The notes: generated by a model not told the origin, from the letters alone. Shown: positions 10,057 to 19,104, counted from the first letter of the stretch. The stretch: DNA of 64,000 nt from Pseudoalteromonas rubra (GCF_001482385.1 NZ_CP013611.1:4037501-4101500); one strand, 5' to 3'. Made by a program: numbers and translations.

Positions 10057-11004
10057 TTACACTAGGCGATTACGCTCACTTCCTTGTAAAAAGCTGGTGA
10101 TATTCTCGGCAATACCGTCAATCAGACGGGTGATAGATTCCTGGCTGGCCCAGGCGTTGTGTGGCGTCAGTAACAAGTTGTCGCCCTTGTATTGCACCAG
10201 CGGGTTTGTCCCTGTCGCTGGCTCAACACTCAGTACATCAACGCCTGCACCGCCAAGCTGTCTCTGAGCTAATGCATCTGCCAATGCCTGTTCATTAACA
10301 ATACCGCCTCGCGCGGTATTCAATAAAATGGCGTGAGTCGGGAGCAAGGCTAGTGTACTGGCGTCAAATAGATCTCGGGTGGTGTCTGTTAAAGGGCAAT
10401 GGACCGAGACAATATCCGCGTCTCGCAGTGCTTCTTTAAAGGCAACGCGTGACTCACGTATCACCTCTTGCCCCGGGCGCTCTGCGATAATAACCTCGGC
10501 ACCAAAGGCGGCGGCAACCTTTGCAACAGCCTGACCAAGATTACCATATCCGACTATCACAAAGCGTTTGCCTGACAAATCGTGTATAGGGTAGTCCAGA
10601 CGACAAAATATGTTGCTCTGTTGCCAGGCTTCATTCGCACAGTCTTGTGTATAGCGGTGAATATTGCTCATTAAGTTGCCGAGCAGCGTAAAGGTGTGAA
10701 GGACCACGGAGGGGGTGGAATAACCCGCGACATTGGTCACGGCGATATTGTGGCTGCGCGCGGCTTCCAGGTCGATGTTATTGGTGCCGGTTGCGGCCAC
10801 ACAGATCAATTTGAGACCAGACAGCTTACTCAGCGTGTCGGCATTGAGCACGACCTTGTTCGTCACAACCACATCTGCACCGTGAAGGCGCGATAGCAGC
10901 TGGTCGGGTGAGGTGGTTTGATACTCGGTAACGGCACCATGCTTGCGCAGAGGGTCGAGGCTGACACCCGCCAATGTGGCGGCATCTAAAACAACAATAT
11001 TCAT
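10057..11004 (-). CDS. D-2-hydroxyacid dehydrogenase (glycerate dehydrogenase-like)
   Basis: Cytosolic NAD(P)-dependent oxidoreductase of the D-isomer-specific 2-hydroxyacid dehydrogenase family, probably reducing hydroxypyruvate or glyoxylate. The Rossmann motif GYGNLG is at 152-157. The catalytic triad residues are visible as R232 (NTARGG), E261 (SVEPA) and H282 (TPHNAW). The AERPG sequence after the second beta strand resembles HprA-type glycerate dehydrogenases. Length 315 is normal. The RBS aaggaag is well placed. Monocistronic and divergent from the zntR-like gene. Exact substrate cannot be read from sequence. Confidence 0.9.
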   Translation of the reverse strand: MNIVVLDAATLAGVSLDPLRKHGAVTEYQTTSPDQLLSRLHGADVVVTNKVVLNADTLSKLSGLKLICVAATGTNNIDLEAARSHNIAVTNVAGYSTPSVVLHTFTLLGNLMSNIHRYTQDCANEAWQQSNIFCRLDYPIHDLSGKRFVIVGYGNLGQAVAKVAAAFGAEVIIAERPGQEVIRESRVAFKEALRDADIVSVHCPLTDTTRDLFDASTLALLPTHAILLNTARGGIVNEQALADALAQRQLGGAGVDVLSVEPATGTNPLVQYKGDNLLLTPHNAWASQESITRLIDGIAENITSFLQGSERNRLV

Positions 11005-11072
11005 GTGGGCAAATCTTCCTTACTAACAGATGGCGGGAGTGTATCATTTTTATGGTTAGTTTATCTTTGCAC

Positions 11073-11104
11073 TTGACCTTGAACTCAACTCCAAGGTTTA
11101 TACT
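11073..11104 (+). promoter_or_regulatory. MerR-type promoter and operator
   Basis: -35 ttgacc (11073-11078) and -10 tatact (11099-11104) are separated by 20 bp, the overlong spacer typical of MerR-family promoters. The spacer region contains the dyad accttgaact/actccaaggt (11076-11097), 8 of 10 positions symmetric, like the ZntR/MerR operators. It implies autoregulated, metal-induced expression of the two genes downstream. Confidence 0.88.
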
Positions 11105-11138
11105 CTAAGTAGATTCATAAAGGACGGCAAAACTGACG

Positions 11139-11552
11139 ATGTATAAGATTGGCCACATTGCAAAACAATTGAATGTGTCTACCGACACACTGCGTTATTA
11201 TGAACGCCAGGGTTTGTTGCAAGCGCGAGCACGCAGCTCGGCGGGTTATCGGTTGTATGATGACAGCGCGCTTGAACAGATGCGCTTTATATTAAGAGCC
11301 AAAACCGTGGGTTTCAGTCTCAAAGATATTCAGGAGTTGCTGGCCATTAAAATTGATAAACACAATCATAGCTGTGAAGAGGTTAAGTCACTTACAGTGC
11401 AAAAACTGGCACAAACCCGGCAAAGGATTGAAGAGCTGCTGAAGTTTGAGCGCTCTTTGAGTGTGCTGGCCGAGCGGTGTTGTGGTGGTGAAGAAAGCGC
11501 TGATGATTGTTCTATTTTGACTGCGTTGGAGGATATAGATGGCTCTGCTTAG
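11139..11552 (+). CDS. MerR family metal-responsive regulator, ZntR-like
   Basis: Metal-sensing transcriptional activator. The N-terminal winged HTH (YKIGHIAKQLNVSTDTLRYYERQGLL) is followed by the dimerisation helix and a C-terminal metal loop. C79, C114, C115 and C124 fall at the same numbers as the Zn(II) ligands of E. coli ZntR, but ZntR's H119 is E119 here. The second metal site may therefore be altered. Its last 14 nt overlap the start of the metal exporter downstream, indicating translational coupling, and it follows a MerR-type 20-bp-spacer promoter. Zn, Cd, Pb or Cu specificity is not certain. Confidence 0.9.
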   Translation: MYKIGHIAKQLNVSTDTLRYYERQGLLQARARSSAGYRLYDDSALEQMRFILRAKTVGFSLKDIQELLAIKIDKHNHSCEEVKSLTVQKLAQTRQRIEELLKFERSLSVLAERCCGGEESADDCSILTALEDIDGSA

Positions 11553-12753
11553 TAATTTTTGGCAACTCTTTTTGGTTTCAGCACCCTGGCTGATGTTGGG
11601 CCTGTTACTTGCTGGGTTGCTTAATGTATTTATTCCCAAAGACTTTTTACAAAAACACCTAGGCAAAGAAGGGCTCTGGACCACCATAAAAGCCGCTTTG
11701 ATTGGGGCACCCATGCCGCTGTGTTCTTGCGGTGTTATTCCCGCTGCGATTGGGCTTAGGCGTGCAGGCGGGTCAAAGAGTGCCACCACGGCCTTTTTAG
11801 TGTCGACACCCGAAACCGGGGTGGATTCTATCTCAGTGTCCTATGCATTACTTGGCCCATTTATGGCTGTGATACGGCCCATTGCAGCCGTCGCCAGTGC
11901 CATTACGGCTGGTGTACTGGTTGGTAAAGACGCGGGTAAAACACCGCAAAACACGGCAAGTGACCCACAAGGGGGCTGTTGTGGCAGCTCGGTAAAAAAG
12001 GTCCAGCCTGAAAAAAGCAGTTGCTGTGCCAGCGAGCACACACCGGCTGCAACGCAGTCTGCAAGTTGTTGCGCTAGCCAAACAAAGACAGAACCAGAAA
12101 AAGGCTGTTGCGACAGTAAACCTTCACACAAAACGGCTGAACCAGCAGCTTCCTGCTGTGCGTCAGCTGAGTCTAAGCCAGGGCTGTGGCAAAAATTGGC
12201 TTCTGCTGTGCAATTTAGTTGTAACAAATTACTTGCAGATACTATGCAATGGCTACTGATTGGTCTATTCTTTGCGGCTTTAGTGCAAACCTATGTTCCC
12301 GAAGCCTTTTTGGCTCAGTGGGGCAATGGGATCCTGGCCATGATAGTGGTTATTCTGGTCAGTATTCCGATGTACATTTGTGCCACAGCATCTACGCCGA
12401 TTGCTGCCGGGTTGCTACTGGCGGGTGTATCTCCGGGTGCGGTGCTGGTATTTATGCTGGCCGGGCCGGCCACCAATGTTGCCACCATAGGGGTGGTCGC
12501 TAAAGAGCTGGGGCGTCGTGCCGTATTTGCTTATCTGGGGGCCGTCATTGGGGTCGCGATTGTATTCGGATTCTTAACTGACTGGCTGGTTGCCCAGTTT
12601 GGCTTTACCGTTGCACCTATGATGGGACATGACCATGAAGTTTTACCTGATTGGCTGACGTTAGCCAGTGGTGTGGTATTGGCTTTGTTAATGGTCAGGT
12701 TGATGTTGATGGGGATTAAGCAACGCTTTGCGCCAACACAGGTTTCGGCATAG
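11539..12753 (+). CDS. SO_0444 family Cu/Zn efflux permease with Cys-rich loop
   Basis: Predicted inner-membrane metal exporter of the permease family that includes Shewanella SO_0444. Two groups of about four TM helices (1-130 and about 225-395) flank a hydrophilic loop of about 85 residues with five Cys-Cys pairs at 147-148, 162-163, 177-178, 190-191 and 206-207, separated by Lys/Glu/Ser/Thr-rich spacers. The membrane part holds conserved PLCSCG (C62, C64) and YICATASTP. A strong RBS (ggagg) lies inside the upstream regulator gene. The pair forms a self-contained metal-resistance operon. Direction and metal are from family knowledge, not proven here. Confidence 0.88.
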   Translation: MALLSNFWQLFLVSAPWLMLGLLLAGLLNVFIPKDFLQKHLGKEGLWTTIKAALIGAPMPLCSCGVIPAAIGLRRAGGSKSATTAFLVSTPETGVDSISVSYALLGPFMAVIRPIAAVASAITAGVLVGKDAGKTPQNTASDPQGGCCGSSVKKVQPEKSSCCASEHTPAATQSASCCASQTKTEPEKGCCDSKPSHKTAEPAASCCASAESKPGLWQKLASAVQFSCNKLLADTMQWLLIGLFFAALVQTYVPEAFLAQWGNGILAMIVVILVSIPMYICATASTPIAAGLLLAGVSPGAVLVFMLAGPATNVATIGVVAKELGRRAVFAYLGAVIGVAIVFGFLTDWLVAQFGFTVAPMMGHDHEVLPDWLTLASGVVLALLMVRLMLMGIKQRFAPTQVSA

Positions 12754-12887
12754 CAAGCTTGCACTTGAGTCAGGCTATGCATCGTGTGGGTGCTTCTGGT
12801 CAGACTTGATATTCTTAGCTTCCGATCCGGGCACACGATAGAATAAGACGTTTTGATGACAACCACCAATAATAAAAGAGTAGTTTA

Positions 12888-13985
12888 GTGGATAAATACG
12901 CAGATATCAGACCTTACAATGACGATGAAGTCCCCGCAGCTTTGCAGCGCTTGCTGGACGATGATCAGTTTATTGATGTGATTGCGGAGCATAACTTGCC
13001 CAATTGGCTGGCAGGTTGGGCGCTGATATCCCGGCCACTGGTACGCAGCCGGCTGAAGAAAAAGTGGCAGTCTGTCAACAATGTCGAGGCCGTTCAGGAT
13101 GAGGTAGCCGGGTACCTGGCGATGCTGATTGAGCGCACCACCAGCAAAGTGACCTATTCAGGGCTAGAGCAGCTTGATGGTCAGGGGGCTTATCTGTTCA
13201 TCTCTAATCACAGAGACATTGTCCTGGATCCGGCACTGGTTAACTGGGGCTTGCATCAGCAAAAAATGAAAACGATGCGTATCGCCATAGGCGATAACCT
13301 ACTCCAGGTCCCTTACATCACTGAGTTAATGCGCTTAAACAAGAGCTTTATCGTTAAGCGCTCTGCCAAAGCCCCAAAAGAAATGCTGCGCGCGTTGTCT
13401 CAGCTATCGGCTTATATTTATGACTCACTGAGTGAGGGCAATTCAATCTGGATTGCACAAAAAGAAGGTCGCGCCAAAGATGGGGTCGACTTTACCGATC
13501 CGGCGTTGCTGAAGATGTTACAGCTACAAGGGCGTAAGCTAAAACTGCCGTTTGCGGATTATGTGCGTCAGCTCAAGATTGTACCAGTATCGATTTCTTA
13601 TCAGTATGAACCGTGTGCGGTTTCAAAAGCGCGTGAGCTTTATCATAAACAGCAGTTCGGGGAATATGTGAAAGCGGAAGGTGAAGACATCAACAGCATC
13701 ATTGAAGGGTTTAGCAGTGACAAAGGCCATGTGCATGTGGCATTTGGCACGCCCATAGATGATGAGTTTGAAACGCCGGAGCAGCTGGCTGAAATCATCG
13801 ATCAGCAGATTGTCAGCAATTACTATCTGCATTCCAGTAACTATCTGGCTGCGGGTGATGAAAGCCAAAGTAGTGAGCAGGACAAAAACCGTTTTATGGA
13901 TGCGCTGGAGCAGGTACCGGAAGAGTTACGCCAACTGGTGTTATCTATTTACGCGCAGCCTGCCAAACGCAAATTGTCACAGTAA
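12888..13985 (+). CDS. PlsC-type glycerophospholipid acyltransferase
   Basis: Predicted 1-acyl-sn-glycerol-3-phosphate acyltransferase-like enzyme. The acyltransferase core begins near residue 90, with the catalytic segment SNHRDIVLDPA at 107-116. This has H108 and D114, so the His-Asp spacing is one longer than the canonical HX4D. A later motif (WIAQKEGRAKDG) matches the EGxR block. There is a distinctive N-terminal extension of about 90 residues and a charged C-terminus. The start is a GTG with aagag upstream. Single gene ending at a strong terminator. Confidence 0.82.
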   Translation: MDKYADIRPYNDDEVPAALQRLLDDDQFIDVIAEHNLPNWLAGWALISRPLVRSRLKKKWQSVNNVEAVQDEVAGYLAMLIERTTSKVTYSGLEQLDGQGAYLFISNHRDIVLDPALVNWGLHQQKMKTMRIAIGDNLLQVPYITELMRLNKSFIVKRSAKAPKEMLRALSQLSAYIYDSLSEGNSIWIAQKEGRAKDGVDFTDPALLKMLQLQGRKLKLPFADYVRQLKIVPVSISYQYEPCAVSKARELYHKQQFGEYVKAEGEDINSIIEGFSSDKGHVHVAFGTPIDDEFETPEQLAEIIDQQIVSNYYLHSSNYLAAGDESQSSEQDKNRFMDALEQVPEELRQLVLSIYAQPAKRKLSQ

Positions 13986-14007
13986 CACGACGATTTAACG
14001 ATTCAGT

Positions 14008-14034
14008 TAAAAGCGCCTCTTGGGGCGTTTTTTT
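14008..14034 (+). terminator. Rho-independent terminator after acyltransferase
   Basis: Stem aaaagcgcc / gggcgttttt followed by seven Ts. Good intrinsic terminator 25 bases after the stop at 13985. Confidence 0.88.
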
Positions 14035-14061
14035 GTGTCTATCAAAAAGCACTTACCAAAA

Positions 14062-14229
14062 TTAATACCAATTTGCTTAATTAAGTGATCTATTTTGAGG
14101 CGAGAAAATAGGGTCGATAACAAGGCAAAAATTTTGCTATTTAGTTGTTCTAAATGAGAAATTTTTAACGCTGTTAGCGTCCTATTTGCTCCTTCAAACA
14201 GACCAAGTATTAAGTGAAATTGGTATAAT
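14062..14229. mobile_element. MITE-like palindromic element
   Basis: About 168 bp with long imperfect terminal inverted repeats. The left end (ttaataccaatttgcttaat) matches the reverse complement of the right end (taagtgaaattggtataata); the arms extend about 30 bp. The interior is AT-rich with its own inverted segments and no ORF. I recognise this as a non-autonomous repeat type common between genes in Pseudoalteromonas and relatives. No transposase or clear target duplication could be defined. Confidence 0.75.
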
Positions 14230-14339
14230 ACTTCAGCTGATTATGGAAACCAGGTCGTCATCATACTGGGTGGTTAGTACTGCGTAAGCGAGAGAAGAAT
14301 TATTCGGCGTTTTTGTGTCTGATTAGACGATAAAGATGG

Positions 14340-14525
14340 GAAAGGTGTCCCCGGCAACGCGGATGCAGATGTCAGTCCTTGAACCCTAAGGTTCAAGGCG
14401 GAAAGCAACAGCCTACCGTAGGCTTCTCGGTACCTGCCGAGCTTGCGCAATAGTAAGCAAACTGCGTTCCTAAGAAAAAGTTATCGGCTCAGGGACATCA
14501 TCCACTGTCCTACGTGCTAGGGAAC
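14340..14525 (-). ncRNA. ssrS: 6S RNA
   Basis: Regulatory RNA that mimics an open promoter and sequesters sigma-70 RNA polymerase. Read on the minus strand, the block gtccctgagccgata (near 14478-14496) matches the conserved 5' stem of E. coli 6S, and ctcggcaggtaccgagaagcc followed later by ccttgaaccttagggttcaagg matches the central hairpin and 3' arm. A tatact -10 is correctly placed for a start near 14525. The position next to ygfB is the conserved gammaproteobacterial setting. The 3' end is approximate. Confidence 0.88.
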
Positions 14526-14531
14526 GATTTC

Positions 14532-14537
14532 AGTATA
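14532..14537 (-). promoter_or_regulatory. -10 element of 6S RNA promoter
   Basis: Minus-strand hexamer tatact within tatatact, seven bases ahead of the inferred 6S start. A clear -35 is not obvious upstream. The 14538-14746 stretch otherwise holds only the divergent upstream region of ygfB. Confidence 0.6.
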
Positions 14538-14746
14538 TAAGACCCAGCCGCATCTAGAAACCTTTATCCGTAAATATCTGCAAAAAGTCGTTCGACTGGC
14601 TGTGATTTATGCACTTTTTGTTTGCCATCTGAGCAGGGCAAAAAAGTGCGCAGATTATTTGTACACAAACAGACAAGTCGTTGCTGTTGCTATACTTCGG
14701 GTGGTAGCATTAACTAAGCAGACGAAAGCAAACGAGAACAATATCC

Positions 14747-15304
14747 ATGAGTGAATTTAGAGATTATCAGCAAGCGCAGCTACTGCTGGAACAACACGAT
14801 ATCTACATTGCCCCGGCTGAAGTGCACGGAACCATCAGCGGATTACTTGCATGTGGTCTGAATATCGAAGAGCAGGAATACCTTGGGCTGCTGAGCGATG
14901 TCTTTAACGATGGTCAGAAGTTTGCCGCGCCATTGAAAGAACTTTTTGCCGAGCTGTATAAGCTGGTGGTTGCGCATTTTAATGATCCTGAGCACCACTT
15001 TGAGCTGTATTTACCACTGGAAGAAAGCTTGAGCGATCAGGCCAATGCACTCGTGGCCTGGGTGTCCGGGTTCTTGCTCGGCTTTGGCCTTAAGCAAAAA
15101 GACTACGGTAAGTTTTCGGCTGACGTAAAGGAAGTGATTGGTGATTTTAGCGAGATCACTAAATTAGATACTCATTTCGATGAAAGTGAAGAAGACAAAC
15201 AAGCGCTGCATGAAGTGATTGAATACATTCGTGTATCGGCACTGCTGTGTTTTGCTGAGCTTGGAAAAGACGCCGCTTCATCGACCTCTAAAACAGTGCA
15301 TTAA
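14747..15304 (+). CDS. ygfB: UPF0149 family protein YgfB
   Basis: Small acidic all-alpha protein of the YgfB/YecA family. The family fold is evident from HGTISGLLACGLN (27-39) and the later WVSGFLLGFGLKQKDYGKFS block. Length (185) is normal. In other gammaproteobacteria ygfB precedes pepP-ubiH-ubiI, as here, where pepP starts 2 nt after the stop. Its molecular role is poorly defined; work in Pseudomonas links YgfB to regulation of antibiotic-resistance genes. Confidence 0.93.
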   Translation: MSEFRDYQQAQLLLEQHDIYIAPAEVHGTISGLLACGLNIEEQEYLGLLSDVFNDGQKFAAPLKELFAELYKLVVAHFNDPEHHFELYLPLEESLSDQANALVAWVSGFLLGFGLKQKDYGKFSADVKEVIGDFSEITKLDTHFDESEEDKQALHEVIEYIRVSALLCFAELGKDAASSTSKTVH

Positions 15305-15306
15305 TT

Positions 15307-16626
15307 ATGATGATAGCCAACCTGGAATTTGTAACGCGCCGCACTCAGTTGCTGGCGCAGATGGATAACAACGCCGTGGCGGTGATCCCCGCCGCCGTTG
15401 AGCTGACCCGCAGCCGCGATACTGAATATCCGTTTCGTCAGGACAGCGACTTTTTCTACCTGACCGGGTTTAAAGAACCAGACGCGGTCCTGGTACTAAG
15501 CAAAGACAAAGACGGCACAACACAACAGACCCTGTTTTGCCGTAACAAAGACAAGCTGGCGGAGATTTGGCATGGTCGCCGTATGGGCCACGAAAAAGCC
15601 AAAACAGCGCTTGAGCTGGACCAGACTTTTCCATTGAGCGAGCTGGACGATGAACTGCTGAGGTTGGTTAATGGTCGTAAGGCACTTTACTACGGTCAGG
15701 GCACATACACAGCGTTTGACGATAAGATCTGGACGCTGCTTGGCACATTGCGCAGTGCACCAAAAAAAGGCTATCGGGCACCTGAAATCATCAAAGATGT
15801 GCGCCCATTGCTGCATGAAATGCGACTGTTTAAGTCAGACGCTGAAATTGCCGTGATGCGCAAAGCGGGTGAGATCAGTGCACAAGCACACAAGCGTGCT
15901 ATGCAATTTGCCAAACCCGGTGCCACCGAATTCCAGCTGGAAGCTGAAATCCACCATCATTATGCCATGAATGGGGCACGGCATCCGGCCTATGGCACCA
16001 TTGTGGGCTCGGGTAATAATGCCAATATTTTGCACTATACCGACAACTGCGATGAATTAACCGACGGAGATTTGATCCTGATCGACTCCGGATGTGAGCT
16101 TGAAGGATATGCTGCTGACATTACCCGTACTTTCCCGGTGAATGGCTGCTTTAGTGCACCACAAAAAGCGGTATACGAATTAGTACTGGCCTCACAACAG
16201 GCCGCGTTTGAGCAGGTTAAACCGGGTGGCACTTTGGTAAAAGCCAATGAAGCGGCGATGCGAGTGATGACTCAAGGGCTGATAGAATTAGGCATTCTGG
16301 CCGGTGAAGTAGACGAGTTACTTGAAAAGCAGGCTTGTAAGGCATTCTACATGCATGGTCTTGGCCACTGGCTGGGACTGGACGTGCACGATGTTGGTGA
16401 ATACAAACTGGATGAAGCCGACCGACCATTTGAACCAGGCATGGTGCTGACCATAGAACCGGGCCTGTACTTTGACGAAGATGCCGAAGTGCCGGAGCAG
16501 TTCAAAGGGATTGGGGTGCGAATTGAAGATGATTTGCTGGTCACCCCGGATGGTTTTGAAAATCTCACCGCAGCGGTGCCTAAAACCATAGCTGAGATAG
16601 AAGCTTTAATGCGTTCAGGCGAATAA
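15307..16626 (+). CDS. pepP: Xaa-Pro aminopeptidase (aminopeptidase P)
   Basis: Cytosolic Mn-dependent metallopeptidase removing N-terminal residues that precede proline. N-terminal creatinase-like domain (1-170), then the pita-bread catalytic domain. The metal ligands are visible in IDSGCELEGYAADITRT (two Asp), HGLGHWLGLDVHD (His), TIEPGLY (Glu) and RIEDDLLV (Glu). Length 439 matches E. coli PepP (441). Two adjacent ATGs at 15307 and 15310 leave the exact first codon open. Part of the ygfB-pepP-ubiH-ubiI operon. Confidence 0.96.
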   Translation: MMIANLEFVTRRTQLLAQMDNNAVAVIPAAVELTRSRDTEYPFRQDSDFFYLTGFKEPDAVLVLSKDKDGTTQQTLFCRNKDKLAEIWHGRRMGHEKAKTALELDQTFPLSELDDELLRLVNGRKALYYGQGTYTAFDDKIWTLLGTLRSAPKKGYRAPEIIKDVRPLLHEMRLFKSDAEIAVMRKAGEISAQAHKRAMQFAKPGATEFQLEAEIHHHYAMNGARHPAYGTIVGSGNNANILHYTDNCDELTDGDLILIDSGCELEGYAADITRTFPVNGCFSAPQKAVYELVLASQQAAFEQVKPGGTLVKANEAAMRVMTQGLIELGILAGEVDELLEKQACKAFYMHGLGHWLGLDVHDVGEYKLDEADRPFEPGMVLTIEPGLYFDEDAEVPEQFKGIGVRIEDDLLVTPDGFENLTAAVPKTIAEIEALMRSGE

Positions 16627-16645
16627 CGATAAGCAGGAGCAAGAC

Positions 16646-17818
16646 TTGCAACACTTTGATGTGTTAATCGTGGGGGGCGGCATGGCAGGTGCCACGGCCG
16701 CCGTCACGATAAAAAAACAGCAACCCGATAGCCGGATAGCGGTTATTGAAGCCTTTGAACCTAAAACTGCACATCACCCCAGCTTTGACGACCGCAGCCT
16801 GGCATTGGCCGAGCAATCGGTGTCGTATTTGCGTGCTTTAGGCTTGTTTGATCCAAACTGGGATTTTGCTGAGCCTATCACTCAGGTACATGTGTCAGAT
16901 CGGGGTCATTTTGGCAAAGCCACAATTACCCATGATGAGTTTGCCGTTGATGCGTTGGGCTATGTGGTCGAGGTCAACCCTTATGGCGCTTATCTGCATC
17001 AACAGCTCAGCAAGCTGGATATTGCACTGTATTGTCCTGCTAAGATAGCCAAACTGACGCAGCAACAGGCGCAGGTTGAGGTGTTGTTAGACAGTGGCGA
17101 AAGCTTGTCGGGTAAGTTACTGGTCGTGGCCGATGGTGCGCAATCGCCGACGCGCAGCAAACTGAATATTGGCTTTGACAGTGTCGCATACACACAAGGT
17201 GCCCTGATTGCTAACGTGCAGATCAGCGATAAGCATCAGGGTCAGGCGTTTGAGCGTTTCACAGAGCATGGCCCGATGGCACTGTTGCCCATGAGCAACA
17301 ATCGTTACTCTCTGGTGTGGTGTATGCCCGAGCAGGCACTGGCGTCTTTACGCGAGTGTGAAGAATCTGAGTTTCTGTCTCGTTTGCAAGCGGCGTTTGG
17401 CTATCGTGCCGGGATGTTTGAACGGGTTGGCAGACGAACCAGTTATCCACTGGTACTGGGGCGGGTAGAGCAGCTGGTGCATCATCGCTGCGTACTAATT
17501 GGGAACGCCGCACATGCCATTCACCCGATTGCCGGACAAGGCTTTAATCTGGGGCTGCGTGACATTCAGGCGCTGGCTGAGCAACTGCAACAGACTGAGC
17601 GACAGGAGTGGGGCAGTCATGGCTTTACGCAAGGCTATAAAATCGCGCGCGAGTCAGATATTCAACGTGTTATGACGCTGACCGATGCACTGGTCAGGCT
17701 GTTCTCTAATGATTCTCGGATGTTGGCATTGGGACGCAGTTGCGGCCTGTTGTCGATGAGCCTGTTCTCACAACTGAAAGCGCCACTGGCGCGACAACTC
17801 ATGGGACGAACCCTGTAA
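16646..17818 (+). CDS. ubiH: 2-octaprenyl-6-methoxyphenol hydroxylase
   Basis: FAD-dependent aromatic monooxygenase that hydroxylates ring position C1 in ubiquinone biosynthesis. It has the dinucleotide-binding VGGGMAGATAA at 9-19, the DG motif (VVADGAQSPTR) and the FAD-ribityl motif GNAAHAIHPIAGQGFNLGLRD. The TTG start follows aggagc at correct spacing and gives the standard N-terminus QHFDVLIVGGG. It lies between pepP and the paralogous ubiI, the normal operon order. Confidence 0.93.
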   Translation: MQHFDVLIVGGGMAGATAAVTIKKQQPDSRIAVIEAFEPKTAHHPSFDDRSLALAEQSVSYLRALGLFDPNWDFAEPITQVHVSDRGHFGKATITHDEFAVDALGYVVEVNPYGAYLHQQLSKLDIALYCPAKIAKLTQQQAQVEVLLDSGESLSGKLLVVADGAQSPTRSKLNIGFDSVAYTQGALIANVQISDKHQGQAFERFTEHGPMALLPMSNNRYSLVWCMPEQALASLRECEESEFLSRLQAAFGYRAGMFERVGRRTSYPLVLGRVEQLVHHRCVLIGNAAHAIHPIAGQGFNLGLRDIQALAEQLQQTERQEWGSHGFTQGYKIARESDIQRVMTLTDALVRLFSNDSRMLALGRSCGLLSMSLFSQLKAPLARQLMGRTL

Positions 17819-17827
17819 GGAATTATC

Positions 17828-18994
17828 ATGCAACAAGTACAAGTGTGCATAGTCGGTGGTGGGTGTGTTGGTCTGGCGCTGGCGCTGGGCCTGGCAAAGC
17901 ACAATGTCTCGGTGATGGTGCTGGATGCCGGTCCAGAGCCGCAGCCACTCAATGAGTCTTATGCCGTGCGGGTCAGTGCCATCAGTTTAGCCAGTCAGAG
18001 CTTGTTTGAATCGTTGGGTGTGTGGGACGCCATTAAAGCGCAGCGTGCTACGGCTTATCGTAAAATGTCGGTGTGTGATGCCGACAGCTTTGGCCGCATT
18101 CAGTTTAATGCACAGCAGCTGGCTTTACCGGAACTGGGTCATATCATTGAGAATGATGCGATTCGCTATGCTTTATATCAGGCTTTGCAGCAGCATAGTC
18201 AGGCAAGTCTGATGTTTGGCAGCCGTTACCAGTCTATCCACCAGACCGACAGCGACGTGCTGATCACGCTGGAGCAGGGGATGCCGGTAATGGCCAAATT
18301 GCTGGTTGCAGCAGATGGCGCAAACTCAGGTGTACGTAGTCAGTTTAAGTTGCCGATCAGCTTTTGGGATTACGACCATCATGCCATTGTCGCGACCATC
18401 AAAACCGAGCAGCCTCACGATGCCACAGCGCGGCAAGTGTTCCTGCCGGACGGTCCGCTGGCACTGTTGCCTTTATCTGATCCGCATACCCAGTCAATCG
18501 TCTGGTCAACTGCACCTGACCATGCCCGTGAGTTAATGGCGATGGACGAGCTGAGCTTTAATAAAGCATTGAGTGCTGCCAGCGACTTGCAGTGTGGTTT
18601 GTGTATGGTGCAGGGCGAACGTGCAGTATTTCCGTTAACGATGCGCTACGCACAACAGTGGTTGACAGGCAAAGTGGTGTTAATGGGCGATGCGGCACAT
18701 ACCATCCACCCGCTTGCCGGATTGGGGATGAATCTGGGCCTTAAAGATGCCGCACATCTGATCAAAGCACTCAGCGAAGACAGTGAGGAGTTTGCCTCTC
18801 ACCGTACACTGCGTGAGTATGAGCGTAGCCGAAAACTTGATGCACAAAAGCACATCGCGATGATGCAGGGGTTGAAGGAGCTGTTCAGCGGCAGTCACCC
18901 ACTGAAAAAGTTAGTCCGTGGTGTGGGCCTGAATGTGGTAGATAACCTCGGCCCCATTAAAGACTTATTTGTACAACAGGCCATTGGCGAATAG
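17828..18994 (+). CDS. ubiI: 2-octaprenylphenol hydroxylase (VisC/UbiI)
   Basis: Paralogue of UbiH; FAD monooxygenase for C5 hydroxylation of the ubiquinone ring. N-terminal VGGGCVGLALALGL (9-22), the DG motif VAADGANSGVRSQF, and GDAAHTIHPLAGLGMNLGLKD are all intact. Starts 9 nt after ubiH with an aagga RBS and ends the operon. The assignment as ubiI rather than ubiF rests mainly on gene order. The operon's usual next neighbours, gcvTHP, are displaced by about 4 kb. Confidence 0.92.
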   Translation: MQQVQVCIVGGGCVGLALALGLAKHNVSVMVLDAGPEPQPLNESYAVRVSAISLASQSLFESLGVWDAIKAQRATAYRKMSVCDADSFGRIQFNAQQLALPELGHIIENDAIRYALYQALQQHSQASLMFGSRYQSIHQTDSDVLITLEQGMPVMAKLLVAADGANSGVRSQFKLPISFWDYDHHAIVATIKTEQPHDATARQVFLPDGPLALLPLSDPHTQSIVWSTAPDHARELMAMDELSFNKALSAASDLQCGLCMVQGERAVFPLTMRYAQQWLTGKVVLMGDAAHTIHPLAGLGMNLGLKDAAHLIKALSEDSEEFASHRTLREYERSRKLDAQKHIAMMQGLKELFSGSHPLKKLVRGVGLNVVDNLGPIKDLFVQQAIGE

Positions 18995-19104
18995 CAGGTG
19001 CCTAAGGGCTACTTTGTGTAAAACAGTGGCCCTTTCAAATCGGCAGATTCATTACCCGATTATCAAGCTTAACACGCGTTACCTCGTGTTCATTCTCAGT
19101 TATC

